A stretch of 64,000 bases of DNA, taken from Cyrtodaria siliqua (Eukaryota; Mollusca; Bivalvia; Adapedonta; Hiatellidae). Position numbers and translations under genes: made by a program. Of this stretch, positions 1-11,748 are shown one piece after another. How positions within the stretch are numbered: position 1 is the stretch's first letter; each line of letters opens with the position of its first letter. The stretch covers positions 1 to 64,000 of the forward strand of contig JAWPHD010002614.1 of assembly GCA_037043455.1 (NCBI GenBank), written 5' to 3'. The notes under the pieces were generated by a model, which was not told where the DNA came from, did not search any database, and worked only from the letters and a program-made list of their open reading frames with translations.

Positions 1-324
1 TGAATGAATGACGCGAAATGTTGAAAAACTGAATCGGTGTTTTATTCCAGATCTGGGACCGTTTGCTAGCAAAATGTGTTTAATACACGGAATAAAAGTA
101 TTTAAGCGAACAAATGTTGTGGAACTTGTGACTGATCTCCAAATATAGCCTATATTTTTTTATTGTGTTAAATGGGCTGATTTTCACCGGTCTGACACCA
201 TATGTGTGTCTGTTAAATTCCAATGGCGGCATTTTCAGACTATCGCTAATCACCTTTTAAGATTATAACAAATATATGACAAGTGAGGAGGGTGATGGAG
301 ACAATTAATTGGAATAGTTATCAT
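1..324. other. No recognised feature
   Basis: This is AT-rich sequence before the start of unit 1. I see no open frame, RNA gene or known repeat in it. Confidence 0.5.
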
Positions 325-1053
325 TTATTGTAGGATGAATTCCGTGTTTCATCTGTAGCAGTGAACAATAAACTCTTTATTGATATTAACGCATATAAAG
401 GAAATTTCAGTTTTCCCTCAAATAACGAAAGTACCTAGATAATTGTGCTGTACACCATAGACTGAATGAAATACTTGGGCATGAAAACGAAACATCGTGT
501 TATAACAAATACCACAGCAGCGATACATCTTGTTATACTTTGTATAAACATGGTGAAATTGTTGCTGCAGGAGTAAAGTTTAGCATACTTTCTGTGTCCT
601 GGTGGATACTGAGCGTCAGTTGTTATTGATAACACACACTATTTTCTTGAGGCATCAGTTCCAGCTATAATGTTGGTGTGTATACAATTGAAACCAACGC
701 AGTTGAGGTCGAGGATATTGTGGGGCATAAAAGTTCCTGGTGTAAAACCACCAGTTAGATCTGCCTAAGGAAGTTGCTATGAGACCAAAAACACTTGCAT
801 CATGAAAAAAAACATTCAAAGTACATGTTCAAAAGTCAATGCATCATTGCCTAATGTTGGTAGTATTGGTGAATTGAGTCAAAAACAATTCAGTGATTAT
901 TTTGAATATTACTCTGCAGAAAGCAATGTGTCACTTCCCATTTATTTTCAGAAATTGATGTACAATTCAAATAGTTTGAATCGCTAAAACATCCATTTTA
1001 CAAATAAAAGGTGGCATCAGACATGTGGGTATGATATGGGATGAGAATATTAA

Positions 1054-1553
1054 AGGGGTTGATGCACTATTTTCAAACACAATTTATTTGAAAGGACCCT
1101 GACAAAATAAAAAAAAACTGAAAGAATTTTCAAAATGCCATGAAAAATAAAGGAGATATGACCTATTGAACATATGCACAGAACATAATAGGACGTCATC
1201 GCTCCATTTTTACCATATATTGCATATTGACAAATATATTTGAAAGCAAAGAAAATCACTGCAGGTTGATTAAAAAAAAATATAGAGATGTAAAATGTAA
1301 ATAATGTATGCTTATTTTTCATTTGCAGTGATTTTCTTTGCCTAAAAATACATTTTGTCAATATGCCATATATGGTAAAAAGGTGTGATGACGTCATCAT
1401 TCAAGATGGCCGCCTCCATTTATGTTTCTTTTCAAATTTTCAATAGGTAATATCTCCTCTATTTGTCATGGCATTTTGATAATTCTTTCAGATTTTGTCA
1501 AGTTTTTCAGAGCTCTTTAAAAAAAACTGTTTGAAAATAGTGCATCAACTCCT
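1054..1553. mobile_element. 500-bp foldback MITE with TTAA target duplication
   Basis: The ends are inverted copies: the left begins AGGGGTTGATGCACTATTTT and the right, reverse complemented, begins AGGAGTTGATGCACTATTTT. The arms keep pairing inward for over 200 bp, so the element is close to one large hairpin. It is flanked by TTAA at 1,050-1,053 and 1,554-1,557. Unit 2 has the empty site with a single copy (GAAAATTAAGGATT, about 23,888-23,901). A TTAA duplication is characteristic of piggyBac-type transposition; that family assignment is inference because no transposase is present. Near 1,389 it contains a CRE-like TGACGTCA followed by a YY1-like AAGATGGCCGCC. The 116-codon open frame on the minus strand is a by-product of the palindrome. 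Confidence 0.85.
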
Positions 1554-1647
1554 TTAAGGATTATTTTTATAACCGTTGTACTTGTCTTAGTTTATAATTG
1601 TCTAAACATAGTAATTTTAGCATAAGTTTACCCAAGAATACAAAAGC

Positions 1648-1882
1648 GACACGTCATAAGTCACAAATCATTAGTCACAAGCCACTAGTCACACGTTATT
1701 AATCACAAGTCACTATTCTTTAGTCACAGGTCATTAGTCACAAGTCATTAGTCATTAGTCACAATTCACTATTAATTAGTCACTAGTCACAAGTCATTAG
1801 TCACAAGTCATTAGTCACAAATCACAAGTCACTAGTCATTAGTCACAAGTCATTGGTCACAAATAAGTCCTTAGTCACAAGT
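1648..1882 (+). repeat. Minisatellite, (TCACAAGTCATTAG)n type
   Basis: Irregular 7-14-bp repeats of the words AGTCAC, AAGTCA and TTAGTC run for about 235 bp. A shorter paralogous array is at about 24,380-24,470 in unit 2, so the array length differs between copies. Similar AGTCATAAGTC tracts occur at 5,283-5,372 and 27,355-27,410. Confidence 0.85.
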
Positions 1883-2156
1883 ATAAAATGTGTATAGTAG
1901 AATGGTTGTGTTCAACCTTTAGCAACACACATGTCAAAATGCAGGTTGCCATAAAAAGAAATTGCTAAGTGAAATTAAAGAAAACTATAGTCGTTTATTG
2001 GTCAGTAGATTGATTTATTGGATGATTCCTAATTTCGCTACCGGGGTTGGAACCCACGACCTTAGGTTCCTATGGCAAGAGACAAACTTCTGAGCCAATG
2101 CCACCACCAAATTTGTCAAAAGCCATATATCAAGAAATCAAAGTAGATATAAAAGT

Positions 2157-2845
2157 CGAACAGGAAATGTAGCATTCAAGTAAAAACAATAATAGAAATC
2201 CACAATAAGTGAATATAATAGTCGAACAGGAAATGCAGCATTAAAGGACCACAGTCAACCAAAAACACGCACAGAAACAAACAACAACTACAAAGATGAA
2301 AAAAAGGCAAGATATGACAACGCAAACATAAAAGGGTTGACAATAGTGCTACCGCCTTGCAACGGTCAGTCCCAGAAAAAGGTTTCAGGTTCAATGGTGC
2401 ATCAAATCTCACTCTTACACTATTGTCATCCCAATAAAATGGGACAGTTTAAATAAATATATCCCCGCCAGGTTATACTCTCTAACAAACAAGGCAGCAA
2501 ATGATCATGTATATGACATAATATAAAAAGCAAAAGCCTAGTAAGCCACAAAGCAAGTAATCAATGACTTGGCAGAAGCCAGGGCAACAAGAAAACAAAC
2601 CGTTAAAGGTACGACAAGACAATTCTTAAGACAAACACAGGGTCCACAATATGTCCGCTCATCGCACAATCATAGAGGAAAGCATATAGTGGCGAACTGT
2701 AAAAGGGTCAACCACTAAACATGCAGTATGTTGCAAAATAATAGGCTCATAACCTTTTTTTGATAAACATTTAAACAAGTTTTATAAAGATTGTATGAGA
2801 GTGATTATGATCAAGGATCTTGCAAAGTATGTAAGTCACATCACC
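2157..2845 (-). mobile_element. Retroelement 3' end, truncated and degenerate
   Basis: This is a copy of the dispersed family seen in fuller form at 46,964-48,090, here in opposite orientation. Recognisable blocks, from its 3' end inward, are a start near GTCGAACAGGAAATGTAGCA, the GGTTGACAATAG and ACCGCCTTG...CGGTCAG words, and GTAAATAAAGAA-type words close to CCCGCC. Further inward, at 2,560-2,840, are segments corresponding to the last coding residues of the reverse transcriptase. It carries many indels, and I see no intact reading frame. Confidence 0.65.
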
Positions 2846-2869
2846 TCTCGCAAAATATGTAAATATAGA

Positions 2870-3510
2870 TACAGAAATCGAAAAGGAAAACCAGCATTCA
2901 AGGACGACAGTCAACCACAAACACACACAGAAACAAAGAACACATTTACAGATGAATAAAAGGCCAAAAAAGACATCACAAACACAAAAGGGTTGACAAT
3001 AGGGCTACCGCCTTGGAACGGTCAGTGGCAAAAAAAAGCCGCTGGGGGTTTAAACCAGGTTCTAGGGTGCACCAAACCTCACATTTACCCTACCATCAAC
3101 CCAATAAAACGGGAAAGTGTAAATAAAGAAATGAACTATTCTCCAACCAACAAGTCAGCATTAATAGGCAAAATAAGTAAAACACAAAGATGCTCGTGTT
3201 TATATAAATACAAAAAAACAATAGCATAGAAAGCCACAAAGAAGGTACTCAATGACTTGACAGAGCAACAAGAGAATAACCCACTGAGGGCACGACAAGA
3301 CAAGACTGCAGACAAACATCAAACTTCAACGGCATTTTGGGCTTTAGGTAGATGTAATCATAGGGTCCACAGCCTGTCCGGTCATCGCACAATTAAAGAG
3401 GAAAGCATAGTGGTTAACTGTAAATGTAAGTCATATCACCATAGAAGTCAGGTTGTGATAGTCCTTGTCGCAGATTACAACAATTACAAGCATAAATAAA
3501 AGGCACGGTA
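2870..3510 (-). mobile_element. Retroelement 3' end, second copy
   Basis: This is a second adjacent copy of the same family. It starts at AGATACAGAAATCGAAAAGG and includes the conserved 3'-UTR blocks (GGGTTGACAATAGGGCTACC at about 2,990; GCACCAAACCTCACATTTAC at about 3,070). It then runs into reverse-transcriptase C-terminal codons near 3,430-3,500, where the minus strand encodes a relic of the FYGD motif. Frameshifts and stops are present. The two copies may be nested or tandem insertions. Confidence 0.65.
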
Positions 3511-3559
3511 AATGACATCACAATAGTTGACAATAGGTTGACAAGAGGGTTTCCACCTA

Positions 3560-5270
3560 GATATATGATTGAAAACAAACCATTGCATAAATCGTTAGAT
3601 TGTAGTTTATCTATTTATTTACTGACTAAATAGTACCATGCAGTCAAACCAATACAGTACCACATGCCTCTTAAAAATGATGACCTATGGATAAATTTTC
3701 TCCCATCCCTAACGTGTTTATGTAGCTATTAAAGCGCCACCGGCTCTTATGTGCCTTTTGTTTATGTCTAAATCAAATTTCCTAATAGTAGGCTTCGTCC
3801 TGTTCCTTAGGTGATCACCAGATTAAAAAAATATGGCCATGATCTTAGAAGAAAAAAATATGGTTTGTGGATAAACACCCAGACCGGCTCAGTTATAAAT
3901 GGTTGTCCCACCAACTTGACATGTGTTTGTTTGTTTGCATTTTCTTCCTCAGTTTTGCTCTCGGTTACCTGTTTTAGAGTTTAAACTGAGTTTTTGGACT
4001 TTTAATAGATTCATTAAAATGTATGCTTAACACTGTTTTTGTTTCTTCCTACATCATTATGTGCAGTTATAGATATCGTAAGATCTGTTGATAAATGTAA
4101 ACCGTAATTCCAGAGTGGGAATAGAGGATGCAGGATTATTCCGTTACAGCATATTTATGGAACACGAAGCAATTTTCTGACATGGAAATTGTATTGTATT
4201 AGTACTGTTTAGCTAAATAGCTAACACTAAAACGCATCATCTTCATTTCATGCTCTTTCGCATTTGCATGTCTTTTGTCTTTTAATTGTACAAGGATCCA
4301 CTGTGTTTGCAGATCTTTCATGCTTTTACCTAAATGTGTAAGGATTATCTAACAATAACAGTACGCCTGTCTAAACATATTTTTCGGCATATATAATTAT
4401 ACATATTAATGAGCTCCATGTATACGTTCAATGCGGCATCAACTTATGTTAAACATTTGGCTTCAGGAGATATTACAACTCTTTAATTTCAGCTGAACAT
4501 GATTGTTTTGGAGATGCAACCCCGACTTTATGTAGTTTGTTCCAGAATTATTTGGTGGTCGGGATTTCGATTAGGAAGATTCAAGTGCTTTCCTAGATGC
4601 ATAAATCTATAAAGTTGCACTTATGTATCCAAGCACGCATTTTCCTGTTTTAATAACTGAGGGATAATTATTGCTGGATGCCAATTCCAGCCATAATATT
4701 CGTCTAATGTAACCATCAATGAAGGTGAGGTCCAAGTAGTTTTAGTTTTTCGTATCCATCTACGTGCCATATATAATGTGAAACCTTTGCATAGTACCTT
4801 TTTCTGAGTAAGCGATGTGCCTTCCTCAAGCAGATTCCGGCAGTGTCTAGGCCACTCATAGTTTGCAAAACTCTGTTTCGTGATACATTCAGTCGTTTCC
4901 ACATGGCGCGATACCTTATGCATTAACCACTGTTTTTAATTTCTCTTGCTATCCAATCAATGACAACAGTTTCCGGTGTACCCTGCACTCTCTGCATCAA
5001 GTCGTTAGCTCGCAGATGCCGCATGCAAAGTTTTATGCCGTGAACGAAAAACAACAAGAAAACAATTTCTGGATATGAATGAAAAGCTATCCATTATATT
5101 AAAAAGCAATTATTAGCTGGATTATACAGCAAGTATCACCAGGCACGTTTATAATTGATAGAACAACAACACTTGTTAATATAATTCGCTGGTATCAGGA
5201 GACAGTTATGAAAACAAGTTCGGCATCTACATCAAACCATTCACAATGTTCACCATTTCAGATTTTCCCG
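3560..5270. other. Unit 1 spacer, no gene recognised
   Basis: This stretch is collinear with 25,180-27,340 in unit 2. The only open frames are short (100 codons or fewer) and are not preserved in the paralogue, so no gene is called. It holds AT-rich spacer with no repeat that I recognise. Confidence 0.5.
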
Positions 5271-5282
5271 CTTACCCGTTCA

Positions 5283-5372
5283 TAAAGCAAAAGTCGTTAG
5301 TCATACATCAGAAGTCAAAAGTTTTAAGTCATAACTCATAAGTCATAGGTCATAACTCAAAAGGTACCTATA
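5283..5372 (+). repeat. Short AGTCATAAGTC repeat tract
   Basis: About 90 bp of irregular AAGTC/GTCATA words is followed by GGTACCTATAGGCGTCC. The paralogous tract is 27,350-27,420. An inverted copy of its right part is at 22,312-22,395. Confidence 0.65.
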
Positions 5373-5828
5373 GGCGTCCATAATTAGCTAATTTAGTGTA
5401 TTGAAAAGTACAAAACCGCAGGCTACATATTAAAACGTGAGAGAAACGTGAATAAACGTGTTACGCTCAGGTGTAGATAGCAAGGAAGATAACGAATATT
5501 ATGTTGATATCCTGTCCAAGAAAAGTGTGTATATGTTTTGTCCTGTCCCTTAAATCTCGTAATACGTTGTAGAAACGTTATTAGCCCTTGTATTATAAAT
5601 TCGGCTGTATAAGAGTTAAATATATGTCCAAAGAAAGCACAAATTGAAAGAATCTTTTGCATTGTTAATACTTTCACTGATAATACAAAACTCACAAAAT
5701 GTTTTGCTCTTCTACTCCAAATACAACTCTGATGAGTACATATCTAATATAGTAATAATAAAATAATAATTTTCTTTTAATTACAATTTTCTCAGCTCAC
5801 GTATTTTAGATTATTTTAAAGATTTCTA

Positions 5829-5916
5829 TGAAGAGAAATCTTCACCATTAAGAAACCGCGGTCGGTCGCTACGTCCCTCCCGTTCGGTTTCTTAATGGTG
5901 AAGATTTGTCTTCATA
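5829..5916. repeat. Small foldback element (88 bp)
   Basis: The left arm TATGAAGAGAAATCTTCACC continues into ATTAAGAAACCG. The right arm is its near-perfect inverse (CGGTTTCTTAATGG...CTTCATA). Stems of about 32 bp enclose a GC-rich loop of about 25 nt. Almost the same hairpin is at 29,914-30,003. It looks like a MITE or a structured RNA-coding fold; sequence alone does not decide. Confidence 0.75.
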
Positions 5917-6639
5917 TCCTCTATCCTATACATAGCAAATGGTTGTTTGGGTCATTGTCATTAACATTTCACACAGTACACAAAGGTCAATGTCGTATGT
6001 TGTGGAATAGTTTTTTTTATACATACGAGTATAACGCCAAATGTAAATAAAATAAAGGATCATAAAAGAAATAAAGTGCCCTGATTCATATTCCATATAG
6101 TATATAGATATTGGAAACGGAGCTTGCTAATGATTACGTGGTTTGAGTATTAACTTCCATACACATTCATCTCCATCTCTCAGAAGCGAATACGGGTTTG
6201 GCTGGGGTATGCAATAAAACCTTAATTTCGGCTTAAAAGTTTGCATATTGTAAAATGAAAAGTTTAATAGGTAGTGTTAAACAGGTTATCGCATTTAATC
6301 AGTAAACATGTCTTTAAATGTAATTCATTGTCGAAATATCCGAAATATCCGTTATAAAATCCTGCTAATATAAGCATTCCCATCGCCTAATGGAATTGAG
6401 GCGGGACCACGCAATAGATAATCAAACTACTTAATAAGTGTAAAATATGAATTATATCGTATTAACTTGTTTGTAGTCAACTATTTAGCTGTGTTTTACT
6501 TCGACATATAAGCTCATTTGCATACTTATATAACTAGTGGTATATCGAAAATATAGAATGTTGTTATTCCACTCCCACACCGTAAGTTATGTGATAAAGG
6601 ATAATACCTTAGTCGGCGCGCTTTCGCGGTATATTAGCT
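5917..6639. other. Unit 1 spacer
   Basis: This stretch is collinear with 30,003-30,250 plus 30,803-31,115 and 31,706-31,850 of unit 2. The junction near 6,200 is the empty site of the retroelement insertion at 30,257-30,802. No gene is seen. Confidence 0.5.
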
Positions 6640-7090
6640 AAAATAGTCTGAAATGGAAGGACATTACATAATGGGGGAGGGGGAAATTGAACAACCAAAG
6701 GCTGATTTGGGGGTAGGGACAGAGTATAACCACATAAGCACATACTGAAGTTGGGTATAACAACAGGTTGAAGTAGAGAGACCCACATGTTGATGATGGG
6801 GACAGTGCAATCATAACTATAGGTGAGGTGTGGGACAGGACATAACCATAGGTGAAGTGTGGGACAGTGCATAACCATTGGTGAAGTGTGGGACAGGGCA
6901 TAACCATAGGCATGGAGTTGGGGAACAGTGCATAATCACAGGTTGAGTGGATGCAGTGCATAATAACGGGTTGAAGTGGAGGACAGTGCATAACCACAGG
7001 TTGAGTGGGTAGACAGTGCGTATTGGAAGGTTAAAGTGAAGGGTAGTGCATAACCACATGTTGCACGGTGAGGGACAGTACATGGTGTGA
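6640..7090 (+). repeat. Minisatellite, GTGCATAACCACAGGTTGAAG type
   Basis: Units of roughly 21-30 bp are built on CAGTGCATAACCA-AGGTTGA-GTGGGGGA. The same family recurs at 12,035-12,360, 31,840-32,400, 36,170-36,510 and 54,410-55,080, always at the equivalent place of the sub-unit. Overlapping minus-strand open frames are periodic translations of the array and are not genes. Confidence 0.9.
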
Positions 7091-7829
7091 GATGCAGTAT
7101 ACGTCTTATCAGAATCGAACTTCTACTATATGCAGAATTATGCACATATACATTGCATCACATAACTCATAAAATGCTTACAAAACACATTTTGCAGCAC
7201 TACCTAACTAGACAGGTTATCGTCTGCGGCGCTAAATAAATCACAACGCTCCTTTCTGTTACTAGCAGACGTAAAATGACAGACTCCGGAAACATACGAC
7301 ATTTCTTACTGTTTGCTAGAAAACAAAAGAAGATATAGAATATCTCTTTTCATTATCCTGTCACTGATTGTATTCCGTAAATTAGCGTTTCGTAGCTTAA
7401 ATGACACTTTTCAAAATAACAAAATCAGCAAACACAACATCACAAATAGTGGTTACGTGGATGATTGTTAATGGAACCCTTTTAGTGTATATATGTAAGT
7501 GTTTATTAAGAAATTATTTGTGAATAAACTCGATGACTCTGAATGCTGTTTGGAGTGGGCATTTGCAATATATTTCTTATTTTACAAATATACATTTTTT
7601 TCTCTTATCGAAGTGTAACATTGGTACCGTATGGACACGTTCAAAACAGTATGGTTTTACTTTATAAATACGGTACTGCAATGTAGACCATATTGTGGTA
7701 AATGCAATAGTATGCAGTTCTCTATTAAAGGCATCTTGGTTTATGCGTAGCTAAAGCAGCCCCACACAAAATAGTAGAAATCTAAATCTAAACCAAATCA
7801 AAGCCATCCTTTGAAATATATCAAGAAAC
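7091..7829. other. Unit 1 spacer
   Basis: This stretch is strongly similar to 32,400-33,120 and more distantly to 14,340-14,530 and 55,060-55,470. No conserved reading frame is seen across the copies. Confidence 0.5.
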
Positions 7830-8673
7830 TTATTACTAGTACGTAATTGTTACTAGTACTTACTTGTTACTAGTACTTACTTGTACTTACTTGTTACTCG
7901 TACTTACTTGTTACTAGTACTTACTTGTACTTACTTGTTACTAGTACTTACTTGTAACTAGTACGTACTTGTTACTAGTACTTACTTATTACTAGTACTT
8001 ACTTGTACGTACTTGTTACTAGTACTTACTTGTTACTACATGTAGTACGTACTTGTTACTAGTACTTACTTGTTACCATTACTTATTTGTTACTAGTATC
8101 TTACTTGTTACTTGTATCTTACTTGTTACTAGTACTTACTTGATCTTACTTGTTACTAGTATCTTACTTGTTACTAGTACCTACTTGTTACTAGTATCTT
8201 ACTTGTTACTAGTACTTACTTGTAACTAGTACTTACCTGTTACTAGTACTTACTTGTTACTAGTATCTTACTTGTTACTAGTACTTACTTGTAACTAGTA
8301 CTTACTTGCTACTAGTACTTACTTGTAACTAGTATCTTACTTGTTACTATTACTTACTTTTACTAGAATCTTACATGTTACTAGTATCTTACTTGTTACT
8401 AGTATCTTACTTGTTACTAGTATCTTACTTGTAACTAGTACTTACTTGTTACTAGTACTTACATGTTACTAGTATCTTACTTGTTACTATTACTTACTTT
8501 TACTAGAATCTTACTTGTTACTAGTATCTTACTTGTTACTAGTATCTTACTTGTTACTAGTACTTAAATGCTACTAGTATCTTACTTGTTACTAGTACTT
8601 ACTTGTTACTAGTACTTACTTGTTACTAGTACTTACATGTTACTAGTATCTTACTTGTTACTAGTATCTTACT
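7830..8673 (+). repeat. Minisatellite, (CTTACTTGTTACTAGTA)n
   Basis: About 840 bp consist of variant 13-18-bp units ACTAGTACTTACTTGTT and ACTAGTATCTTACTTGTT. The unit 2 equivalent (33,122-33,422) is only about 300 bp, so the array has changed length by more than twofold since duplication. The flanks on both sides align well. Confidence 0.95.
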
Positions 8674-9307
8674 GAATAAAACGAGTTTTGTATTGTAAAA
8701 CAGTTGCAACCACAGGCGATGTATGTGTGTGGATATGGTTGTTTTAATGACGGTATACACTATATATAAACACATACAAAGTTCCTAAATGTAGAAGGTT
8801 TCCAGTGAACTGTATGTATGCATTCCATACTGGGATTGTCTGACTCTATAGAAATCTGGAATATCTGCCAGCGGAAGATGCCGTCAAGATAAGTGTCAAT
8901 TAAGTTTTCGACATCGCGCGTAAATTTTCTTTTCCTTTGACAAGAATCGGAAAACAAACAATAGTTCCCAAGAGGGTCTGTGATGTAGTTCCCGTCTTTT
9001 ACTTGTATCCGGCTGTTCGCCAAACACCATGCAGCTGCATCTCGTAAAACATGTAACATGTATACAGAATCCTAAACTAGCTGATCTTCTGATACTCATT
9101 TGATAATACTTTTAAAAATTAGCAACAATTATGGAGAGGCCAGTCTATAAATGATGATTCTGCTCACCTACTGAAGTAATATTACAATAAAAATAATTTT
9201 AAATAAATTAAAGATTGGCCACAGACCATGTATAATGAAGTGTGACTTCATAGCCTAAGGCAATGCTTACAGAATCTCTATCCAAACGGAGTCGGATCAC
9301 AAGTCAG
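8674..9307. other. Unit 1 spacer
   Basis: This stretch is collinear with 33,423-34,045. A diverged sub-unit copy is at 13,275-13,960, and partial ones are at 16,300-16,680 and 37,165-37,830 (shared word GGAAGATGC...AATTAAG). It holds only short open frames that break between copies. Confidence 0.5.
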
Positions 9308-9468
9308 CATTTTTTTATTATTTTAAAATATTAAATTTTACAATTGTGATATCAATAAAATATATATGAAGAAAAGCAAATTACTAACATAGCTCCAATG
9401 ACAAATGATTAAATCAGTATAGAGTACGGTATGCCTTAGCACTTAGCCGCGACCTGTTAACAATTGTA

Positions 9469-10088
9469 CTCAAGTAAGGAATAACTCTACTACACTACAA
9501 GTAATTAATAACTCTATTACAAGTAAGGAATAACTCTACTACACTACAAGTAATTAATAACTCTATTACAAGTAAGGAATAACTCTACCACACTACAAGT
9601 AATGAATAACTCTATTACAAGTAAGGAATAACTCTACTACACTACAAGTAATTAATAACTCTATTACAAGTAAGGAATAACTCTACTACACTACAAGTAA
9701 TTAATAACTCTATTACAAGTAAGGAATAACTCTACTACACTACAAGTAATTAATAACTCTATTACAAGTAAGGAATAACTCTACTACACTACAAATTATT
9801 AATAACTCTATTACAAGTAAGGAATAACTCTACTACACTACAAGTAATTAATAACTCTATTACAAGTAAGGAATAACTCTACTACACTACAAGTAATTAA
9901 TAACTCTACTACACGACAAGTAATTAATAACTCTACTACACTACAAGTAATTAATAACTCTACTACACTACAAGTAATTAATAACTCTATTACAAGTAAG
10001 GAATAACTCTACTACACTACAAGTAATTAATAACTCTACTACACTACAAGTAATTAATAACTCTACTACACGACAAGTAAGGAATAAC
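9469..10088 (+). repeat. Minisatellite block with interleaved units (unit 1 only)
   Basis: Two alternating motifs, AACTCTACTACACTACAAGT with AATTAATA and AACTCTATTACAAGTAAGGA with ATA, form a 49-bp higher-order unit repeated about 10 times; the last part shortens to the first motif alone. The whole interval 9,308-10,127 is missing at the equivalent place in unit 2 (34,045), where CAAGTCAGCAT joins directly to AGACACACATTG. It is therefore an insertion or a clean deletion. The AT-rich left flank (9,308-9,468) belongs to the same block. Confidence 0.9.
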
Positions 10089-10301
10089 GTAACGTTCTTG
10101 AAGTTCAAATCGCAAGAAGAAATATTGATATAGACACACATTGTCAATAACTTAACTGAACCATTATATATAATTATACTTTCGGTTTCTACATTAGGCA
10201 ATAATGTATAATATACGTAATATGTCTCAAGTCTGAATTCAATGAGAAACACACTCATGTTTAGTTCAGAACAATTGTTTTGCATATGCATTGCCGATAA
10301 A

Positions 10302-10376
10302 AAGGTCAGAAGTGTTGACCTTTACCAAGGTCAGAAGTGTTGACCTTTACCAAGGTCAGAAGTGTTGACCTTTACC
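10302..10376 (+). repeat. 25-bp tandem x3 with AGGTCA half-sites
   Basis: Three exact copies of AAGGTCAGAAGTGTTGACCT plus TTACC. Each holds AGGTCA and its inverse TGACCT, giving an inverted pair with a 7-nt spacer. Across the unit junction they form an everted pair, TGACCT-6 nt-AGGTCA. AGGTCA is the core nuclear-receptor half-site. The sub-unit copy at 16,865 has a single degenerate unit, and unit 2 (about 34,220) has lost it. Regulatory function is inference only. Confidence 0.8.
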
Positions 10377-11705
10377 AATACGTTCATTAATTAGTTGTTG
10401 TCATCTGATGCATACAAAGTAGTGTGACTCCATAACCTTTTGGCCATGCTGTTAATATTTTATTTAAAGAAATAATTTTAATCTGCTAAAATTCCAGTTT
10501 GCCGTAAATATTAAAAATGACAAGGAAGATATATTTGACGGCAATCAACGGGTGGCCAAAAAGGTCATCAACGTGTTAGGGGTAAGATATCACATAATTA
10601 ATACTCTCAGAAGAATTGATTTAGGAAGAACAATTTCGCAATACTGTGCTTGCAGTTGCAGACGTAATATAAAAAGTTATTATTTAAATTGTAAAATAAA
10701 ATATAAAGCAATACATTTGGCTTTTTACATTCGATATATGTAATTGCGTTAGAAATTCAAGAGAATACGATGAGAAAAACAGTATAATCGGCGCTCATGG
10801 GTTTTATAGAACCATTCGTGTTACATTATACTTGTCATATACGCTTACCATAGCAACTGTTTCCTGGCAATTTCAGCTTTGCTGAAGATATGACTCGTTA
10901 TCAGTCTATACATACCATTTGTGTGAATTTAGGATATTCTATTATCGGAGGACTTGGTACCCTCTCATATTGTGTTGGGTAATAAAACAAACAACGATAG
11001 CCTAATTGTTAACATAAAAAGTAAAAACCCTGCATACGTATTCAGGTGTATTACTGTGGCGTTGACAATCGTATAATAAATTATCTGGTGTATTTCTATG
11101 GTATTATAGAGTATACCCATACACAAAAAGATAGAAAAATATTATTCATCGCCTTGACACTAAAACGCGATTCTGCCGTACGCACATACAGTTCTACATA
11201 CTGCAAAGGTACAATGCACTCGCTAGTACCGTTGCATGTAATAAAATAAAAACAAGTTGCAAACAGAGCCATCCGTGTTGGTGAATATGATCATGAGCAC
11301 CAATTAGAACAGAGATGTCTCGCTTCTAAACTGCTAAATGTTTAAATTAATAGATTACACTAATGCAATATCTCAACGTATGCATGATCCGCGGCATGCC
11401 GTGAGTAATATACAGCTTTCACCGTTGCGGAAGGGGTTCATCCCGCGGCCCAGCACTTTTTTTGTATGAATTTTCTTTTTTTATGAAGAAGCAGTATTAA
11501 AAGTGTATATGTTGGCAAAATGTTTGCATATTAATAACATTATTTAACAAGTGTGTAGGTTGAATCATGACACAATCACATGTTTGCATTCAGTTGTTTA
11601 GCTGTGTTATACTTCAACTTAAATATTCATTAAACGGGAATGTATTAAGAAGCAGCAAAGGTAAGCAACCAACTTTAAAACAAATCTGCAATAGTTCGAT
11701 TCCTG

Positions 11706-11708
<3 letters not shown>
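10377..11708. other. Unit 1 spacer
   Basis: This stretch is collinear with 34,230-34,654 plus 34,936-35,838. It shows the empty site of the 34,655-34,940 insertion at about 10,796. No gene is recognised. Confidence 0.5.

Positions 11709-11745
<37 letters not shown>
11709..11745 (+). repeat. (CA)n microsatellite
   Basis: About 18 CA dinucleotides. The paralogous (CA)n tract is at 35,839-35,871. Confidence 0.95.

Positions 11746-11748
<3 letters not shown>

Noticed and set aside
802..987. 61-codon frame with IGELSQKQFSDYFEY peptide, shared in part with 23,537-23,731
   Set aside because: The shared peptide is conserved, but the frame upstream differs by indels between the two copies and no splice or domain evidence supports an exon. 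It could be a pseudo-exon of the original unit.
1050..1400. 116-codon open frame, minus strand
   Set aside because: It lies inside the palindromic TTAA element, is rich in Phe and Ile from AT-rich sequence, and is absent in the paralogous unit.
6609..7145. Overlapping minus-strand open frames of 69-119 codons
   Set aside because: They are translations of the GTGCATAACC minisatellite in several frames, with periodic HCPxxxLWLCxVPHF-like peptides. The same occurs at 31,804-32,124 and 54,361-55,047.
7830..8673. Possible CRISPR-like or array locus
   Set aside because: The repeats are contiguous variants without unique spacers; this is a minisatellite in eukaryotic DNA.
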